This document shows, piece after piece, positions 34,142 to 43,905 of a stretch of 64,000 nucleotides of DNA (within the stretch, counting starts at the first letter, position 1; every line of letters starts with the position of its first letter). The notes beneath the pieces are model-generated. The model searched no databases. It worked only from the letters and a program-made list of their open reading frames with translations, and was not told the DNA's origin. This DNA is from Pseudomonas gingeri. GTDB lineage: Bacteria; Pseudomonadota; Gammaproteobacteria; Pseudomonadales; Pseudomonadaceae. The stretch lies in the NCBI RefSeq assembly GCF_013385425.1, contig NZ_JACAQA010000005.1, forward strand, positions 394,652-458,651, read 5' to 3'. The position numbers and the translations under genes were made by a program.

Positions 34142-35301
34142 AGGGCATTCCTGAGGGTTTGCAGGTGGGCGACCTGGCGACTGAAGTCGACGCTGGAAAG
34201 GCGTTGCCTGGGTCGCGGGCGCAAGGCCTGGCTGATGGCGCTGGTGGGTTGGCGGGTCAGGCGCGCGAGCACCTGCCATTGTTCGGCAACGCCGAGTCGT
34301 TCGAAACCGGGGTGACGCTTGCGGGCCCGGCGCAGGATGTCCTGTTGCAAGGCCTGTAGCAGGGCTTCATGGCCGCTGCGACGGAGCAGGAAGTCGGCGC
34401 TGGCCCGCAGGTGTTCCTGCAATTGTCGGCGCGCCCGGGACGCCGGGGCCTGCAGCGGTCCCTGGCGCAGGCCGACATGCCACAACCACAGGCCGAGGAG
34501 GGTGGCGAGGGCGACCAGGGCCTGGGGGAAGTAGCGCCACAACAGGGTGAGCAGGTTGTCGTGGTCGGTATTGAACAGCAGGGTCACGTCGCTGTCCTGG
34601 GCCAGGTACCAGAGCAGCCAGGCGTTGTCGTAACGGCCGATGGCGTGGTTGGTCCAGAGGTCGGCGTCGGTCAGCACGGTGACCGTACCGGCGCCGTACT
34701 CCAGTTGCATCAAGTGGGTGGAGGTGGCGCTGTTGGCCCAGGATTGCGCCAGGTTCTTCGGGTCGGACAAGTGGAACGCGGTGTCGAAACTGAAGTAGGC
34801 CGGAGCGTCTTCGTCTTCCAGGTACATGCGGGTCAACAGCGGGTAACGCTCGTCTTCCGGTTCCGGGCCGTCGCCCTTGAGGTCCTTGCTCAGCAACTGG
34901 TGCAACTGCACGCGGTCGAGCAGCAGGTCGCCACTGCTGCCGGTCTTGGGATTCCACAGGGCCTCGGCGACGAACAGCAGCCGTCCGCCGGCCCGGGCCC
35001 AGTTGAGCAACTGGTCGGCCTGGCGCGGGGTCATGTTCGAGCGCTCGCCCAGCAGCATCAGGTTCTGCCCGCGCGGGTCGAGGCCGGGCAGGATATCCAG
35101 GCTGTTGGCATGGGTGACTTTCAGGCCACGCTGGCGCAGAAACTGCTCGGCGGCCAGGTAAGGGTTGGCGCGGGCTTCGGGCGAAGGGCCGTGATCGATG
35201 ACCTCTGTGTAGGGTGTGGCCTTGTGATAGAGGTAGAGGCCGACGCCTGCGAGTACCACCAGCAGTGCCAGGCCGATCAGCCAGGACAGGCGCCGGTTCA
35301 T
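34138..35301 (-). CDS. DUF4350 domain protein
   Basis: 387 residues from the ATG at 35301. A membrane segment at residues 8-24 is followed by a large extracytoplasmic or cytoplasmic domain with ANPYLAAEQFLRQRG (DUF4350) and a central GAGTVTVLTDADLWTNHAIG, then a second segment near residue 240 and a cationic C-terminal tail. In other operons this protein is the fixed partner of MoxR, DUF58, DUF4129 and RDD proteins. Function unknown. Start and stop each overlap neighbours by 4 bases. Confidence 0.82.
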   Translation of the reverse strand: MNRRLSWLIGLALLVVLAGVGLYLYHKATPYTEVIDHGPSPEARANPYLAAEQFLRQRGLKVTHANSLDILPGLDPRGQNLMLLGERSNMTPRQADQLLNWARAGGRLLFVAEALWNPKTGSSGDLLLDRVQLHQLLSKDLKGDGPEPEDERYPLLTRMYLEDEDAPAYFSFDTAFHLSDPKNLAQSWANSATSTHLMQLEYGAGTVTVLTDADLWTNHAIGRYDNAWLLWYLAQDSDVTLLFNTDHDNLLTLLWRYFPQALVALATLLGLWLWHVGLRQGPLQAPASRARRQLQEHLRASADFLLRRSGHEALLQALQQDILRRARKRHPGFERLGVAEQWQVLARLTRQPTSAISQALRPRPRQRLSSVDFSRQVAHLQTLRNAL

Positions 35302-36833
35302 CGGACGGCTCCCGGACCGAACAACTGTCGCCAGTTTTCGCACAGCGCCTGTTGCTGGTGGGCTGTTGGCAGGCGATGGCCGTAGGCGAGGTTCTGCCAG
35401 TGGCGGGTCAGTTCCTGGCTGAAGGCCAGCAGAGCGGGTTCCGGTAACTGACCGAGCCGTTCGAGGACCTGGCCTTCGGTATCGGCGCTTTTCAAGGGCA
35501 GTTGGTAGTCATGCAGCAGGCGGCTGAGCAGGCCACGGTAGAGCAGGCTCATGGCTTCGCGCGGCTGCTGGGGCCAGAGGGCCTCGGCGCTGGCGGCGAT
35601 ATCACCGGGCAAGCTGTCGATGTCCAGCGCCAGGCCGAACAGTTGCGGCGTGGCGCTCGGGACGGCTTTGGCCCGTGGCTTCGGGCGCCGGCCGACAAAG
35701 GTTTGCAAGCCATTCCGATAGCGCCAGGCCAACCAGGCCAGCAAGCCGAACAGCGCCGCCCAGAGCAGAATCTCCAGGCTTTGGGCGAGTGTGCCGACGA
35801 TACGGCTGTCAAAACGCTCCAGCAGGGCCTTCAGCCAGCCGGAAGAGGCTTTGTCGCCAGTCTTGGCGGACGCTTCGCCCAGTCGCCAGCGGGTGACGGT
35901 TTCCGGGTTCTTGAACGGCGGTGCCTGCAACTGTGCCTTGATCGCGTCCTGGGAGGCCTGGCTGGTCAGCGGTTGCTTGAGCAGCCTTGGTGTGTCTGGT
36001 GCCGGTGGTTCGGCGGCCATGACCGGTGACGCGAAGGGCATCGACAACAGGCCGACGCCGAGCAGCAGTGCGGCGACCACCGGCAGCAGGCGCTGGCGCA
36101 ACTGGCGGAAAATCAGTTCGATATCCCAGGCTTCCAGCACGGTCCTGCGGTTGAGGTAGAGGCTGAAGCCGCAGGCGATATAAATCGGCTCCCAGAGGAT
36201 CAGGATCAGCGCGTAGAAGGCGTTGCTCAGGTGTTCCAGCCAGAGCCACTGGTGCTGGGCGGCGAACAGCAGTTTCTGCCAGTGCCAGTCGATATCGATC
36301 TGCCGGGGCAACAATAGATAGAACACCGCCATCAGGCCGATCCACAGGACATATTCCAGATGCGCGCCGATCAGTGTCAGCCAGCGCGCCGCGCTCAGGC
36401 TCTGGGGCAGGAGTACTCGCAGGCGCTGCTGGCGGGCCTGGCCGTCGAGGCCTTCGAGTTGTTGCACCGGCAAGGTGAAGCTGCGGCTCAGGCTCAGGCG
36501 CCGCCAGGTCAGGCTCGCCAGCAGTTGTGGCTTGAGCAGGCGCGGCCAGGCCTTGATTGTCTGTTTCAGGGTGGGTGTATCGCCGAACAGGGCCGTGGAC
36601 AGGATGTACAGCGGCAAGCGCTCGAATGCCGGTTTCAGCCACCAGAACAGCAACAGGGCGATGGAGGGATGTTCCCAGAGCAGCAGGCTCAGGAGGGCGA
36701 AGACCGGCAAGGTGACCAGTGCCCAGGAACCCATCAACAAGCCGCGATGTTGCTGGGCCAGCAGCACGCCGAGGTCCATGGCTTCCCAGGTGCTGCGGGG
36801 GCGAATGGCAACGCTGGCGTCAGTCAGGCGCAT
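35298..36833 (-). CDS. DUF4129 membrane protein
   Basis: 511 residues with at least six membrane segments in the N-terminal half, a long periplasmic stretch (residues about 270-355), another segment (about 360-380), and a C-terminal DUF4129 domain (AMSLLYRGLLSRLLHDYQLPLKSADTEGQVL). DUF4129 has a transglutaminase-associated context in other bacteria; no protease domain is present here. It overlaps the SpoIIM-like gene by 14 bases and the DUF4350 gene by 4. Confidence 0.85.
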   Translation of the reverse strand: MRLTDASVAIRPRSTWEAMDLGVLLAQQHRGLLMGSWALVTLPVFALLSLLLWEHPSIALLLFWWLKPAFERLPLYILSTALFGDTPTLKQTIKAWPRLLKPQLLASLTWRRLSLSRSFTLPVQQLEGLDGQARQQRLRVLLPQSLSAARWLTLIGAHLEYVLWIGLMAVFYLLLPRQIDIDWHWQKLLFAAQHQWLWLEHLSNAFYALILILWEPIYIACGFSLYLNRRTVLEAWDIELIFRQLRQRLLPVVAALLLGVGLLSMPFASPVMAAEPPAPDTPRLLKQPLTSQASQDAIKAQLQAPPFKNPETVTRWRLGEASAKTGDKASSGWLKALLERFDSRIVGTLAQSLEILLWAALFGLLAWLAWRYRNGLQTFVGRRPKPRAKAVPSATPQLFGLALDIDSLPGDIAASAEALWPQQPREAMSLLYRGLLSRLLHDYQLPLKSADTEGQVLERLGQLPEPALLAFSQELTRHWQNLAYGHRLPTAHQQQALCENWRQLFGPGAVR

Positions 36834-37800
36834 GCTGGCTCCGTCCGGCCAACAGCAGATAGGCGCCCACCAGCAGCCAGAGCCCCGCGCCCACCGTGTA
36901 TTTGAGCCGTGGCGCGAGATGGCTCATGGACGACCAGTAGGCTTCGATAAAGGCGGCGATCAGCAAGAACAGGATCACCCCGCCGACCATCTGGATACTT
37001 TTCTGCGCGTTCAGGCGCAGGGCCTCGCCACGGGACAGGCGTCCCGGCGCCACCAGAGCCCAGCCCAGTTGCAGGCCGGCGGCCCCGGACAGGACGATGG
37101 CGGTGAGTTCGAAGGCGCCGTGGCCGATGACAAAGGACCAGAAGGTCTGCCCGTAGCCGATCTGGGTCAGGTGACCGGCCACCGCGCCGATGGTCAGGCC
37201 GTTGAACAGCAGGAAGAACAGGCTGCCGAGGCCAAACAGCAGGCCACCGGCGAAGGTCTGAAAGGCAATGCCGATGTTGTTCATGATGTAGTAGCCGAAC
37301 ATCACCCAGTTTTCACTGGAGGCTCGCGCGACGGTGCGCCCCAGGCGACTGGCGGCGGGGTCGTACATGGCTTGCATATCGGCGACCTGCTGCGGGCTGA
37401 CGATGCTGTAGACCAGGTCCGGAAACAGATAGATCAGCAGGCCGGTCAGCCCCAGGCTGGCGAAGAACAGCACGCCGGCGACCAGGACGAACGGCCATTG
37501 TTCGCGCACCAGGCGGGGGAAACCGGCGAAGACGAACCCCAGCACCGAGGCGCCGAGGTGGCTGCGATGCCGATAGAGCTGCTGGTGCCCACGCAAGGCC
37601 AGCTGTTGCAGGGCATCGACCAGATGGCTGCTGTAGCCGCGTTCCTGGGTCAGGGCCAGTTGTTGGCACAGGCGGCGGTAATGGGCTGGGAATTCGCGCA
37701 AGTCGGTGGCTTTCGCCTTGCCGCGCTCCATCTGCTCGAGCCATTGGGCAAAACGTTGCCACTCGGGCTGATGGCGGCTTTCAAAGAGGCTCTGTTTCAT
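36820..37800 (-). CDS. Stage II sporulation protein M-like (SpoIIM) membrane protein
   Basis: 326 residues; a soluble N-terminal third followed by about six membrane segments, with the family pattern NNIGIAFQTFAGG and GHGAFELTAI seen in SpoIIM proteins. In Bacillus SpoIIM belongs to the SpoIIDMP peptidoglycan machine, but this organism does not sporulate, and the homologue travels with MoxR/DUF58/RDD genes in many Gram-negatives. Its role is unknown. It is joined by 4- and 14-base overlaps to its neighbours. Confidence 0.88.
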   Translation of the reverse strand: MKQSLFESRHQPEWQRFAQWLEQMERGKAKATDLREFPAHYRRLCQQLALTQERGYSSHLVDALQQLALRGHQQLYRHRSHLGASVLGFVFAGFPRLVREQWPFVLVAGVLFFASLGLTGLLIYLFPDLVYSIVSPQQVADMQAMYDPAASRLGRTVARASSENWVMFGYYIMNNIGIAFQTFAGGLLFGLGSLFFLLFNGLTIGAVAGHLTQIGYGQTFWSFVIGHGAFELTAIVLSGAAGLQLGWALVAPGRLSRGEALRLNAQKSIQMVGGVILFLLIAAFIEAYWSSMSHLAPRLKYTVGAGLWLLVGAYLLLAGRSQHAPD

Positions 37801-38522
37801 AGCGGGCCCAGCAGTCCGTGGGCAATGCCGTTCAATTCAGCCGCGGCCCGGGAGGCCGGCACGCCCAGGGGCGTGGCCAGCAGCGCCGCGAGTTCGCGGG
37901 TGCGTTCGGCGCTGAGGTCGCCCTGGCGTTCGGCGAAACTCAGCACGGCGCGTTGTTCCGCCAGATGCAGGATGAAGGGCGCGCTACGGGGTGTCGCCTG
38001 GGGCAGGCTGGGACGCGGCAACGGCTGTTCGCGATAGACCACCAGCGTGCCGCCGGCCAGGTCGCCGAGGCGCTTGAAAGTCGGGTGTTGCAGGCAACTG
38101 ACTGCGCCGAGGAAATAACCGAACGGCAGCATGTCGACAAAACGCAGCAGGTTACGGGTCAAGGAAGCGGCCCAGCCGATCGGCGTGCCGTCATCATGCA
38201 CGACCCGCAGGCCCATCATCTGCTTGCCCGGCGAGCGGCCTTGGTTCAGCACTTCGAACAGCACCATGTACCACCAACTGACCAGGAACAGCACGATCGA
38301 GCCGAGACCCAGGCCCAGCTTGCCCAGCAGCATCAGGCTGCTCAGCAGCACGCCGAGCAGCACGCCGCGCACGCCCAGGTCGATGGCGAACGCCACTGCC
38401 CGCACGGGCAGGCCGGCCGGACGCAGGGGCAGGTCGATACCTTCCGGGGTTTCGACGCGATAGTGGGTGTCCAGGGGTGTTTGCAGCGCAGTCTTCCTTT
38501 TCGGTGCTGAAATCGACGACAA
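37797..38522 (-). CDS. RDD-family membrane protein
   Basis: 241 residues and first gene of the operon. Three membrane segments form the RDD domain, including the Arg-Asp core (RAVAFAIDLGVRG) and the QGRSPGKQMMGLRVV motif. A hydrophilic C-terminal tail follows. RDD proteins have been linked to ion or peptide transport in other bacteria, but the role in MoxR operons is not known. A 7-bp inverted repeat lies at 38556-38575 in its leader. Confidence 0.88.
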   Translation of the reverse strand: MSSISAPKRKTALQTPLDTHYRVETPEGIDLPLRPAGLPVRAVAFAIDLGVRGVLLGVLLSSLMLLGKLGLGLGSIVLFLVSWWYMVLFEVLNQGRSPGKQMMGLRVVHDDGTPIGWAASLTRNLLRFVDMLPFGYFLGAVSCLQHPTFKRLGDLAGGTLVVYREQPLPRPSLPQATPRSAPFILHLAEQRAVLSFAERQGDLSAERTRELAALLATPLGVPASRAAAELNGIAHGLLGPL

Positions 38523-38555
38523 GATGGCCGGTCCTTGCGGACAGAGGCCCGATCC

Positions 38556-38575
38556 TAGCCAGCGGCGCCTGGCTA
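38556..38575. promoter_or_regulatory. Inverted repeat in leader of the MoxR operon
   Basis: TAGCCAG-CGGCGC-CTGGCTA is a perfect 7-bp stem with a 6-base centre, about 34 bases before the RDD start on the minus strand. It could be an operator or RNA hairpin for the operon. Confidence 0.35.
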
Positions 38576-38693
38576 AGCAACTTAACTCTGTAATGAACGG
38601 TATCGAAGTTGCTGCGCCCAGTTGTTACGGGATGCTGGTCCGAGGGGGCGCTGAGCGCCTAGACTGCGTCGGTCTTCTGTTCAGGAACCCGCC

Positions 38694-40130
38694 GTGACCT
38701 CCATCTTCTGGTACGACTACGAAACCACCGGGATCAACCCGCGCTCTGATCGCGCCTTGCAGGTGGCGGGCATCCGTACCGATGCCGAGCTCAACGAGAT
38801 CGATGAGCCGGTCAACCTGTATTGCCGGCCCAGCGAGGATATCCTGCCGCACCCGGCGGCTTGCATGATTACCGGCATCACTCCGCGGCAACTTGCCACG
38901 CAGGGCTTGGTCGAGGCCGACTTCATGACCCGCGTGCACGCCCAGTTGTCCCTTCCGGGGACCTGCGGTGCTGGCTACAACACCTTGCGTTTTGACGACG
39001 AAGTCACCCGTTACAGCCTGTATCGAAACTTTTTCGATCCCTATGCCAGGGAGTGGCAGGGTGGCAACAGCCGTTGGGACCTGATCGATGTGGTGCGGGC
39101 GGCCTATGCACTGCGTCCGCAAGGCATCGTCTGGCCCGAGGAGGACGGACGGGTGACCCTCAAGCTCGAGCGCCTGACCGCGGCCAATGGCATTGATCAT
39201 GGTCACGCCCATGAAGCCTTGTCCGATGTGCGTGCCACCATTGCTCTGGCGCGGTTGATCCGCGAGAAACAGCCGAAGTTATATGACTGGCTGTTTCAGT
39301 TGCGCAGCAAACAGCGGGTCATGGATCAGATTCGTCTGTTACAGCCGATGGTGCATATTTCCGGACGCTTCTCGGCCGCGCGTCATTACCTGGGGGTGGT
39401 CCTGCCGTTGGCCTGGCACCCGCGTAACCGCAATGCCTTGATTGTCTGTGATCTATCCCAGGATCCGCAGCCGTTATTCGATCTGGATGCCGAAACCTTG
39501 CGCCAGCAGCTGTACATCCGTCATGAGGCGCGTGCCGAAGGACAACTGCCGGTGCCGCTCAAGTTGATTCATGTCAATCGTTGCCCGGTGGTGGCGCCGC
39601 TAAAGGTATTGCGTGGCGAAGACCAGAAACGTTTGCAGTTGGACATGGCGCTTTATGAGGCGCGCCGCCAGCAACTGAGTGAGGCCCAGGAAGTTTGGCG
39701 GGATAAAGTCCAGGCCCTTTATGCCGGCGAAGATTTTGCCCCCAGCGAGGATCCGGAGCAGCAGTTATACGATGGCTTTATCGGCGACCGCGACCGGCGT
39801 TTGTGTGAGCAAGTTCGCAGTGCGGAGCCCGAGCAGTTGGCGCGCGGGCAATGGCCTTTCGATGATGAGCGGTTGCCGGAATTATTATTTCGTTACCGGG
39901 CACGCAACTTTCCCACCAGCCTGAGTGAAGAAGAGCAACAACGTTGGCGGACATTCTGCCGACAGCGTCTGACCGAGGCGGCGTGGGGCGCGCCGAATAC
40001 CCTGGCGGATTTTACCGAGCACCTCATGAAGTGTTTGCCGAATGCAACACCAGCGCAGCGTCAGGTACTGGAGCAGTGGCAGGACTATGCACACTCTTTG
40101 TGCGCACGCTTTAACGTGACGGTCGGTTAA
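38694..40130 (+). CDS. sbcB: Exodeoxyribonuclease I
   Basis: 478 residues, matching the length of E. coli ExoI (475). The DEDDh 3'-5' exonuclease motif begins FWYDYETTGINPRSD, with further acidic motifs in the region AGYNTLRFDDEVTRYSLY and HAHEALSDVRATIALARL. It degrades single-stranded DNA 3' to 5' and takes part in mismatch repair and recombination. The start is GTG 38694. It converges with mvaT across a shared bidirectional terminator at 40159. Confidence 0.95.
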   Translation: MTSIFWYDYETTGINPRSDRALQVAGIRTDAELNEIDEPVNLYCRPSEDILPHPAACMITGITPRQLATQGLVEADFMTRVHAQLSLPGTCGAGYNTLRFDDEVTRYSLYRNFFDPYAREWQGGNSRWDLIDVVRAAYALRPQGIVWPEEDGRVTLKLERLTAANGIDHGHAHEALSDVRATIALARLIREKQPKLYDWLFQLRSKQRVMDQIRLLQPMVHISGRFSAARHYLGVVLPLAWHPRNRNALIVCDLSQDPQPLFDLDAETLRQQLYIRHEARAEGQLPVPLKLIHVNRCPVVAPLKVLRGEDQKRLQLDMALYEARRQQLSEAQEVWRDKVQALYAGEDFAPSEDPEQQLYDGFIGDRDRRLCEQVRSAEPEQLARGQWPFDDERLPELLFRYRARNFPTSLSEEEQQRWRTFCRQRLTEAAWGAPNTLADFTEHLMKCLPNATPAQRQVLEQWQDYAHSLCARFNVTVG

Positions 40131-40158
40131 ACACGCCGACGATTAAATTGCGGACAAT

Positions 40159-40187
40159 AAAAAAACGCCAGTGAACTGGCGTTTTTT
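40159..40187. terminator. Bidirectional terminator between sbcB and mvaT
   Basis: AAAAAAACGCCAGT followed by GAACTGGCGTTTTTT forms a 13-bp palindromic hairpin with A- and T-runs on both sides. It serves sbcB on the plus strand and mvaT on the minus strand. Confidence 0.92.
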
Positions 40188-40221
40188 GTAGGTCGCGAAT
40201 AGCGTCCGTGACCGGCCTGGC

Positions 40222-40599
40222 TTAGCCCAGCAGGGTAGCCCAGCCTTCAACCACGTCGCCGCCCCACTTGGCTTTCCACTCTTTCAGAGTCTTGTGGTTG
40301 CCGCCTTTGGTTTCGATCACTTCACCGTTGTGCGGGTTTTTGTATTGCTTGACCTTGCGTGCGCGCTTGGTGCCGGTGGTTTTCACGGCGCCACGTACGG
40401 CTTTGCCAGCTTTGGCCTGTGGGTCCAGGATGTTGATGACATCTGGCAGCGCCTTGTTGTACTCGCCCAGCAGAGTGCGCAGTTTGCTTTCGAATTCCAT
40501 TTCTTTTTTCAGGGCACCGTCTTTTTCCATGGCGGCCATTTGGGCTTGCAGTTCTTTGATGGCTTCCTGGGTGGCGTGGTATTTCTGGATCAGGGACAT
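40222..40599 (-). CDS. mvaT: H-NS-like xenogeneic silencer MvaT
   Basis: 125 residues from the ATG at 40599. The N-terminal coiled-coil multimerisation region (MSLIQKYHATQEAIKEL) precedes the C-terminal AT-hook-like DNA-binding domain with RKVKQYKNPHNGEVIETKGG. MvaT is the Pseudomonas functional counterpart of H-NS, silencing AT-rich foreign DNA. Its place next to sbcB and purU matches P. aeruginosa PA4315. It may instead be a MvaU-like paralogue, but synteny favours MvaT. An AT-rich promoter lies upstream. Confidence 0.9.
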   Translation of the reverse strand: MSLIQKYHATQEAIKELQAQMAAMEKDGALKKEMEFESKLRTLLGEYNKALPDVINILDPQAKAGKAVRGAVKTTGTKRARKVKQYKNPHNGEVIETKGGNHKTLKEWKAKWGGDVVEGWATLLG

Positions 40600-40949
40600 G
40601 GACACTACCTTATGTTGAGTCAGGACGACAGGGGTACAGTGACGCAATAGTAGTCAGAGTATTTGAGCAAGTAAACATTTAATAGGTGGTTTATTGCATT
40701 TAATTTGAAACTTAGGTGTGTCCTTGTCGCCGACTTAGATGTTTTTGCTGCGCGAGCCAAGAGCCGTCTTGTTGTGACGATGTTTGAATTATCGGCGCGC
40801 TGCGTCGCGTCACTCGGAGAAAGCCCACTACAAGCGAGGGGAGAAACGGGTGCCGGGACAGGAGTGGGCCGGCGGTGCAACGAATACTGCAGTTTTTTCC
40901 CGTACTGGCTAGAATGGCGACCTTTGCGAAGTTCTGGAGTTCTCCCCCC
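40600..40949. other. Gene-free control region between mvaT and purU
   Basis: 350 bases. The mvaT-proximal third is AT-rich, which suits autoregulation by MvaT. A candidate promoter for mvaT is TTTACT (40670-40675) and TACTAT (40647-40652) on the minus strand, 17 bases apart. The purU-proximal part is GC-rich and shows no motif I could call; open frames in it have no ribosome site. Confidence 0.5.
40647..40675 (-). promoter_or_regulatory. Candidate sigma-70 promoter of mvaT
   Basis: On the minus strand, TTTACT and TACTAT are separated by 17 bases. Each matches 4 of 6 consensus positions, in an AT-rich setting 48 bases before the ATG. Confidence 0.38.
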
Positions 40950-41798
40950 ATGCGCACTTTCCGGCTGGTGATTGCCTGCCCCGACCGCGTTGGCATCGTT
41001 GCCAAAGTCAGTAACTTTTTAGCGTCTTACAACGGTTGGATCACCGAAGCGAGTCACCACTCCGACAACCTCAGTGGCTGGTTCTTCATGCGCCACGAGA
41101 TTCGTGCTGACAGCCTGCCGTTTGGTCTGGAGGCCTTTCGTGAGGCATTTGCCCCGATCGCCGAAGAATTTTCCATGACCTGGCGCATCACCGACACCGA
41201 GCAGAAGAAGCGCGTGGTGTTGATGGCCAGCCGTGAGTCCCATTGCCTGGCGGACCTGTTGCACCGTTGGCACAGTGACGAACTGGATTGCCAGATCGCC
41301 TGCGTGATTTCCAACCACGATGACCTGCGCAGCATGGTTGAGTGGCACGGTATTCCCTACTACCACGTGCCGGTGAACCCGCAGGACAAAGAGCCGGCGT
41401 TTGCCGAAGTCTCACGCCTGGTCAAACATCACGAAGCCGATGTGGTGGTACTGGCGCGCTACATGCAGATCCTGCCGCCGGCACTGTGCCGCGAGTATGC
41501 GCATAAGGTCATCAATATCCATCACAGCTTCCTGCCATCGTTCGTCGGTGCCAAGCCTTATCATCAGGCGTCCCTGCGTGGCGTGAAGTTGATTGGGGCA
41601 ACTTGCCACTATGTAACCGAAGAGCTGGATGCGGGGCCGATCATCGAACAGGATGTGGTCCGTGTCAGCCACAGTGATAGCATCGAAGACATGGTGCGTT
41701 TCGGTCGCGATGTCGAGAAGATGGTGCTGGCCCGTGGCCTGCGTTATCACCTGGAAGATCGTGTGCTGGTGCATGGCAACAAGACCGTGGTGTTCTGA
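40950..41798 (+). CDS. purU: Formyltetrahydrofolate deformylase
   Basis: 282 residues from the ATG at 40950, after GGAG. An N-terminal ACT regulatory domain (residues about 1-85, RLVIACPDRVGIVAKVS) is joined to a formyl transferase/hydrolase domain with the catalytic region NIHHSFLPSF and YVTEELDAGPIIEQD. It hydrolyses 10-formyl-tetrahydrofolate to formate and THF, balancing C1 pools and supplying formate for PurT. Pseudomonas genomes often carry several purU copies; this one matches PA4314 by position. Confidence 0.92.
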   Translation: MRTFRLVIACPDRVGIVAKVSNFLASYNGWITEASHHSDNLSGWFFMRHEIRADSLPFGLEAFREAFAPIAEEFSMTWRITDTEQKKRVVLMASRESHCLADLLHRWHSDELDCQIACVISNHDDLRSMVEWHGIPYYHVPVNPQDKEPAFAEVSRLVKHHEADVVVLARYMQILPPALCREYAHKVINIHHSFLPSFVGAKPYHQASLRGVKLIGATCHYVTEELDAGPIIEQDVVRVSHSDSIEDMVRFGRDVEKMVLARGLRYHLEDRVLVHGNKTVVF

Positions 41799-41828
41799 CA
41801 GCCCGTTGACGGGCCTGGAGTTGTGGCG

Positions 41829-42026
41829 ATGAGCGATCCACTCGACAAGGCAACCTCCAAGGCGCCGCCGACCGTGGGTGAGGGCTGTCTGAGCCGTTAC
41901 GACACCGACGCAATGACTCCTGAAGACGGCACCGAGTTTCCCGGTGCCGCCGAACTCTGGCAGCAGTTGCAGGAAGAGTCCGAAGCAGACAAGCCCGCAG
42001 ACTCTTCTGCGTCGCTTAAATCCTGA
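41829..42026 (+). CDS. Small acidic hypothetical protein
   Basis: 65 residues from the ATG at 41829, preceded by GGAG. The chain is hydrophilic and strongly acidic, with no membrane segment, signal or recognised motif (Ser/Pro/Glu rich, [14 protein letters not shown] helix near the end). It lies 30 bases after purU and may be read from the same transcript; a small inverted repeat (GCCCGT-TG-ACGGGC, 41801-41814) lies between. Its last 11 bases overlap the 3' end of the convergent chemoreceptor gene. Confidence 0.55.
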   Translation: MSDPLDKATSKAPPTVGEGCLSRYDTDAMTPEDGTEFPGAAELWQQLQEESEADKPADSSASLKS

Positions 42027-43905
42027 AACTGCCCACCAGCTGCTTCAATCGCGCAGCCTGCTGTTCCAGGTCGGTACAGGCCCGCAGGGTTGACTGCAGG
42101 TTCTCCACACCTTGCTGATTGAGGGTGTTGATCTCGGTGATGTCCACGTTGATCGACTCGACCACCGAGGTTTGCTCTTCGGTGGCCGTGGCGACGGATT
42201 GGTTCATGCCGTCTATCTCGCTGATCCGCTGGGTCACGCTGCTCAGGCGTTCGCCGGCCAGGTTGGCGATTTCCACACTTTCCAGGCTGTGGCGCTGGCT
42301 ATGGCCCATGGTGCCGACCGATTCTCGGGCGCCAACCTGCAATTCTTCGATCATGGTCTGGATCTGCTGCGCCGATTCCTGGGTGCGATGAGCCAGGTTG
42401 CGCACCTCGTCCGCGACCACCGCAAAGCCGCGTCCGGCCTCACCGGCCCGGGCCGCCTCGATGGCGGCGTTGAGGGCCAGCAGGTTGGTTTGCTGGGAAA
42501 TACTGGTGATCACTTCGAGAATCTGCCCGATATTCACCGTCTTGCTGTTCAGCGACTCGATGTTGGTGCTTGATGTGGCAAGCATTTCCGACAACTGGTG
42601 CATGGCCTTGATGCTGCGCTCCACCACCTGCTGACCGTCCGTGGCCAGGCCACGGGCGTCGCTGGCCTGATTCGAGGCCTGGGCGGCATTGCGGGCAATT
42701 TCCTGGGCGGCGGCACCCAGCTGGTTGATGGCCGCGGCGACGCTGTTGGTGCGACTGGCCTGTTCATCGGAGTTGAGCATCGACGAGTTCGAGGCGCTGA
42801 CCACCCGCAGGGCCACTTCGTTGACCTGTTGGGTTGCCGAGGAGACTTCGCTGATCGAGGTGTGGATGCGTTCGACGAAACGGTTGAAGGCGCTACCGAG
42901 GATCCCGAACTCGTCCTGGGACTCGATCGTCAGGCGCCGGGTCAGGTCGCCTTCGCCGTCGGCGATATCCTGCATGGCACGGGTCATCACGTGCAGCGGT
43001 TGCATCAGCGCACGGATCAACAGGCCGAGCAGGGCGATGATGATCAGTACGGCGATGGTGGTGGCGATCACGGCCGAGCTGCGGAAATTGCTCAGCATCG
43101 CAAAGGCCTTGTCCTTGTCCACGGACACGCCGACATACCAGCTTACCGAAGATAAACCCTTGATCGGGGCGAAGGCGACGATGCGCGTCTTGCCGTTGGC
43201 CACGGTTTCGCTGATCTCGTTGCCGATGCGCGGGGTGTCCTGGGGATAGGCGTCGCTGAGGCTTTTCATCACCAGGGCCTTGTCCGGGTGCACCAGGATC
43301 TTGCCATCGGCGCTGACCAGGAAGGCGTAGCCGTTACCGTCGAAACTCAAGGCGTTGAGGCTGTCGGCAATGGCTTGCAGGCTCAGGTCGCCGCCCACCA
43401 CGCCGATGCTCTGGCCGGCCTTGCGCACGGTGTTGACGATGGAAATCACCAACTGCCCGGACGCCAGGTCGATATAGGGTTCGGTCAGGGCCGAGCCGCT
43501 GCTGTTCTCGGCACTCTTGTACCAGGGGCGGGCGCGGGGGTCGTAGCCGTCGGGCATCTTGCTGTCCGGACGGATCATGAAGCTGCCGTCCTTGTTGCCC
43601 AGGTAGGCGCCCATGAAGGTCGAGGTGATGGCCTTCTGTTCCAGCAGGTTGGAGACGTTGGCCGGGTCGGCATTGAGGGCGACCGACTGGGACAGGTTTT
43701 CGATCAGCAGGCTGCGGCCGGTCAGCCAGGTCTGGATATTGTTGGCGGTGACGCCCCCCATCTCATGTAGATAACTGTTGAGGTCATCGCGGATTGCATT
43801 GCGTTGCAGGTAATCGTTGTACAGCGTGAAGAGCGCAAAGGCCGCGAGTACGATCAGCGACGCGGCCAGCAGGATCTTGTGACTGAATTTGAGGTTTTTG
43901 TTCAT
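42016..43905 (-). CDS. Amino-acid chemoreceptor, PctA/PctB/PctC (CtaA) family
   Basis: 629 residues from the ATG at 43905 (an in-frame TTG at 43914 is less likely). TM1 about 10-30, a dCache_1 periplasmic domain, TM2 about 280-300, HAMP, and the signalling domain with [21 protein letters not shown]. The amino-acid contact residues known for PctA are conserved at the same numbers: Y121, R126, W128, Y129, Y144 and D173. It should mediate taxis to several L-amino acids. The length equals PctA, and the place next to purU matches the P. aeruginosa pct locus; which paralogue it is cannot be told. A candidate FliA promoter lies at 44065-44091. Confidence 0.93.
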   Translation of the reverse strand: MNKNLKFSHKILLAASLIVLAAFALFTLYNDYLQRNAIRDDLNSYLHEMGGVTANNIQTWLTGRSLLIENLSQSVALNADPANVSNLLEQKAITSTFMGAYLGNKDGSFMIRPDSKMPDGYDPRARPWYKSAENSSGSALTEPYIDLASGQLVISIVNTVRKAGQSIGVVGGDLSLQAIADSLNALSFDGNGYAFLVSADGKILVHPDKALVMKSLSDAYPQDTPRIGNEISETVANGKTRIVAFAPIKGLSSVSWYVGVSVDKDKAFAMLSNFRSSAVIATTIAVLIIIALLGLLIRALMQPLHVMTRAMQDIADGEGDLTRRLTIESQDEFGILGSAFNRFVERIHTSISEVSSATQQVNEVALRVVSASNSSMLNSDEQASRTNSVAAAINQLGAAAQEIARNAAQASNQASDARGLATDGQQVVERSIKAMHQLSEMLATSSTNIESLNSKTVNIGQILEVITSISQQTNLLALNAAIEAARAGEAGRGFAVVADEVRNLAHRTQESAQQIQTMIEELQVGARESVGTMGHSQRHSLESVEIANLAGERLSSVTQRISEIDGMNQSVATATEEQTSVVESINVDITEINTLNQQGVENLQSTLRACTDLEQQAARLKQLVGSFRI

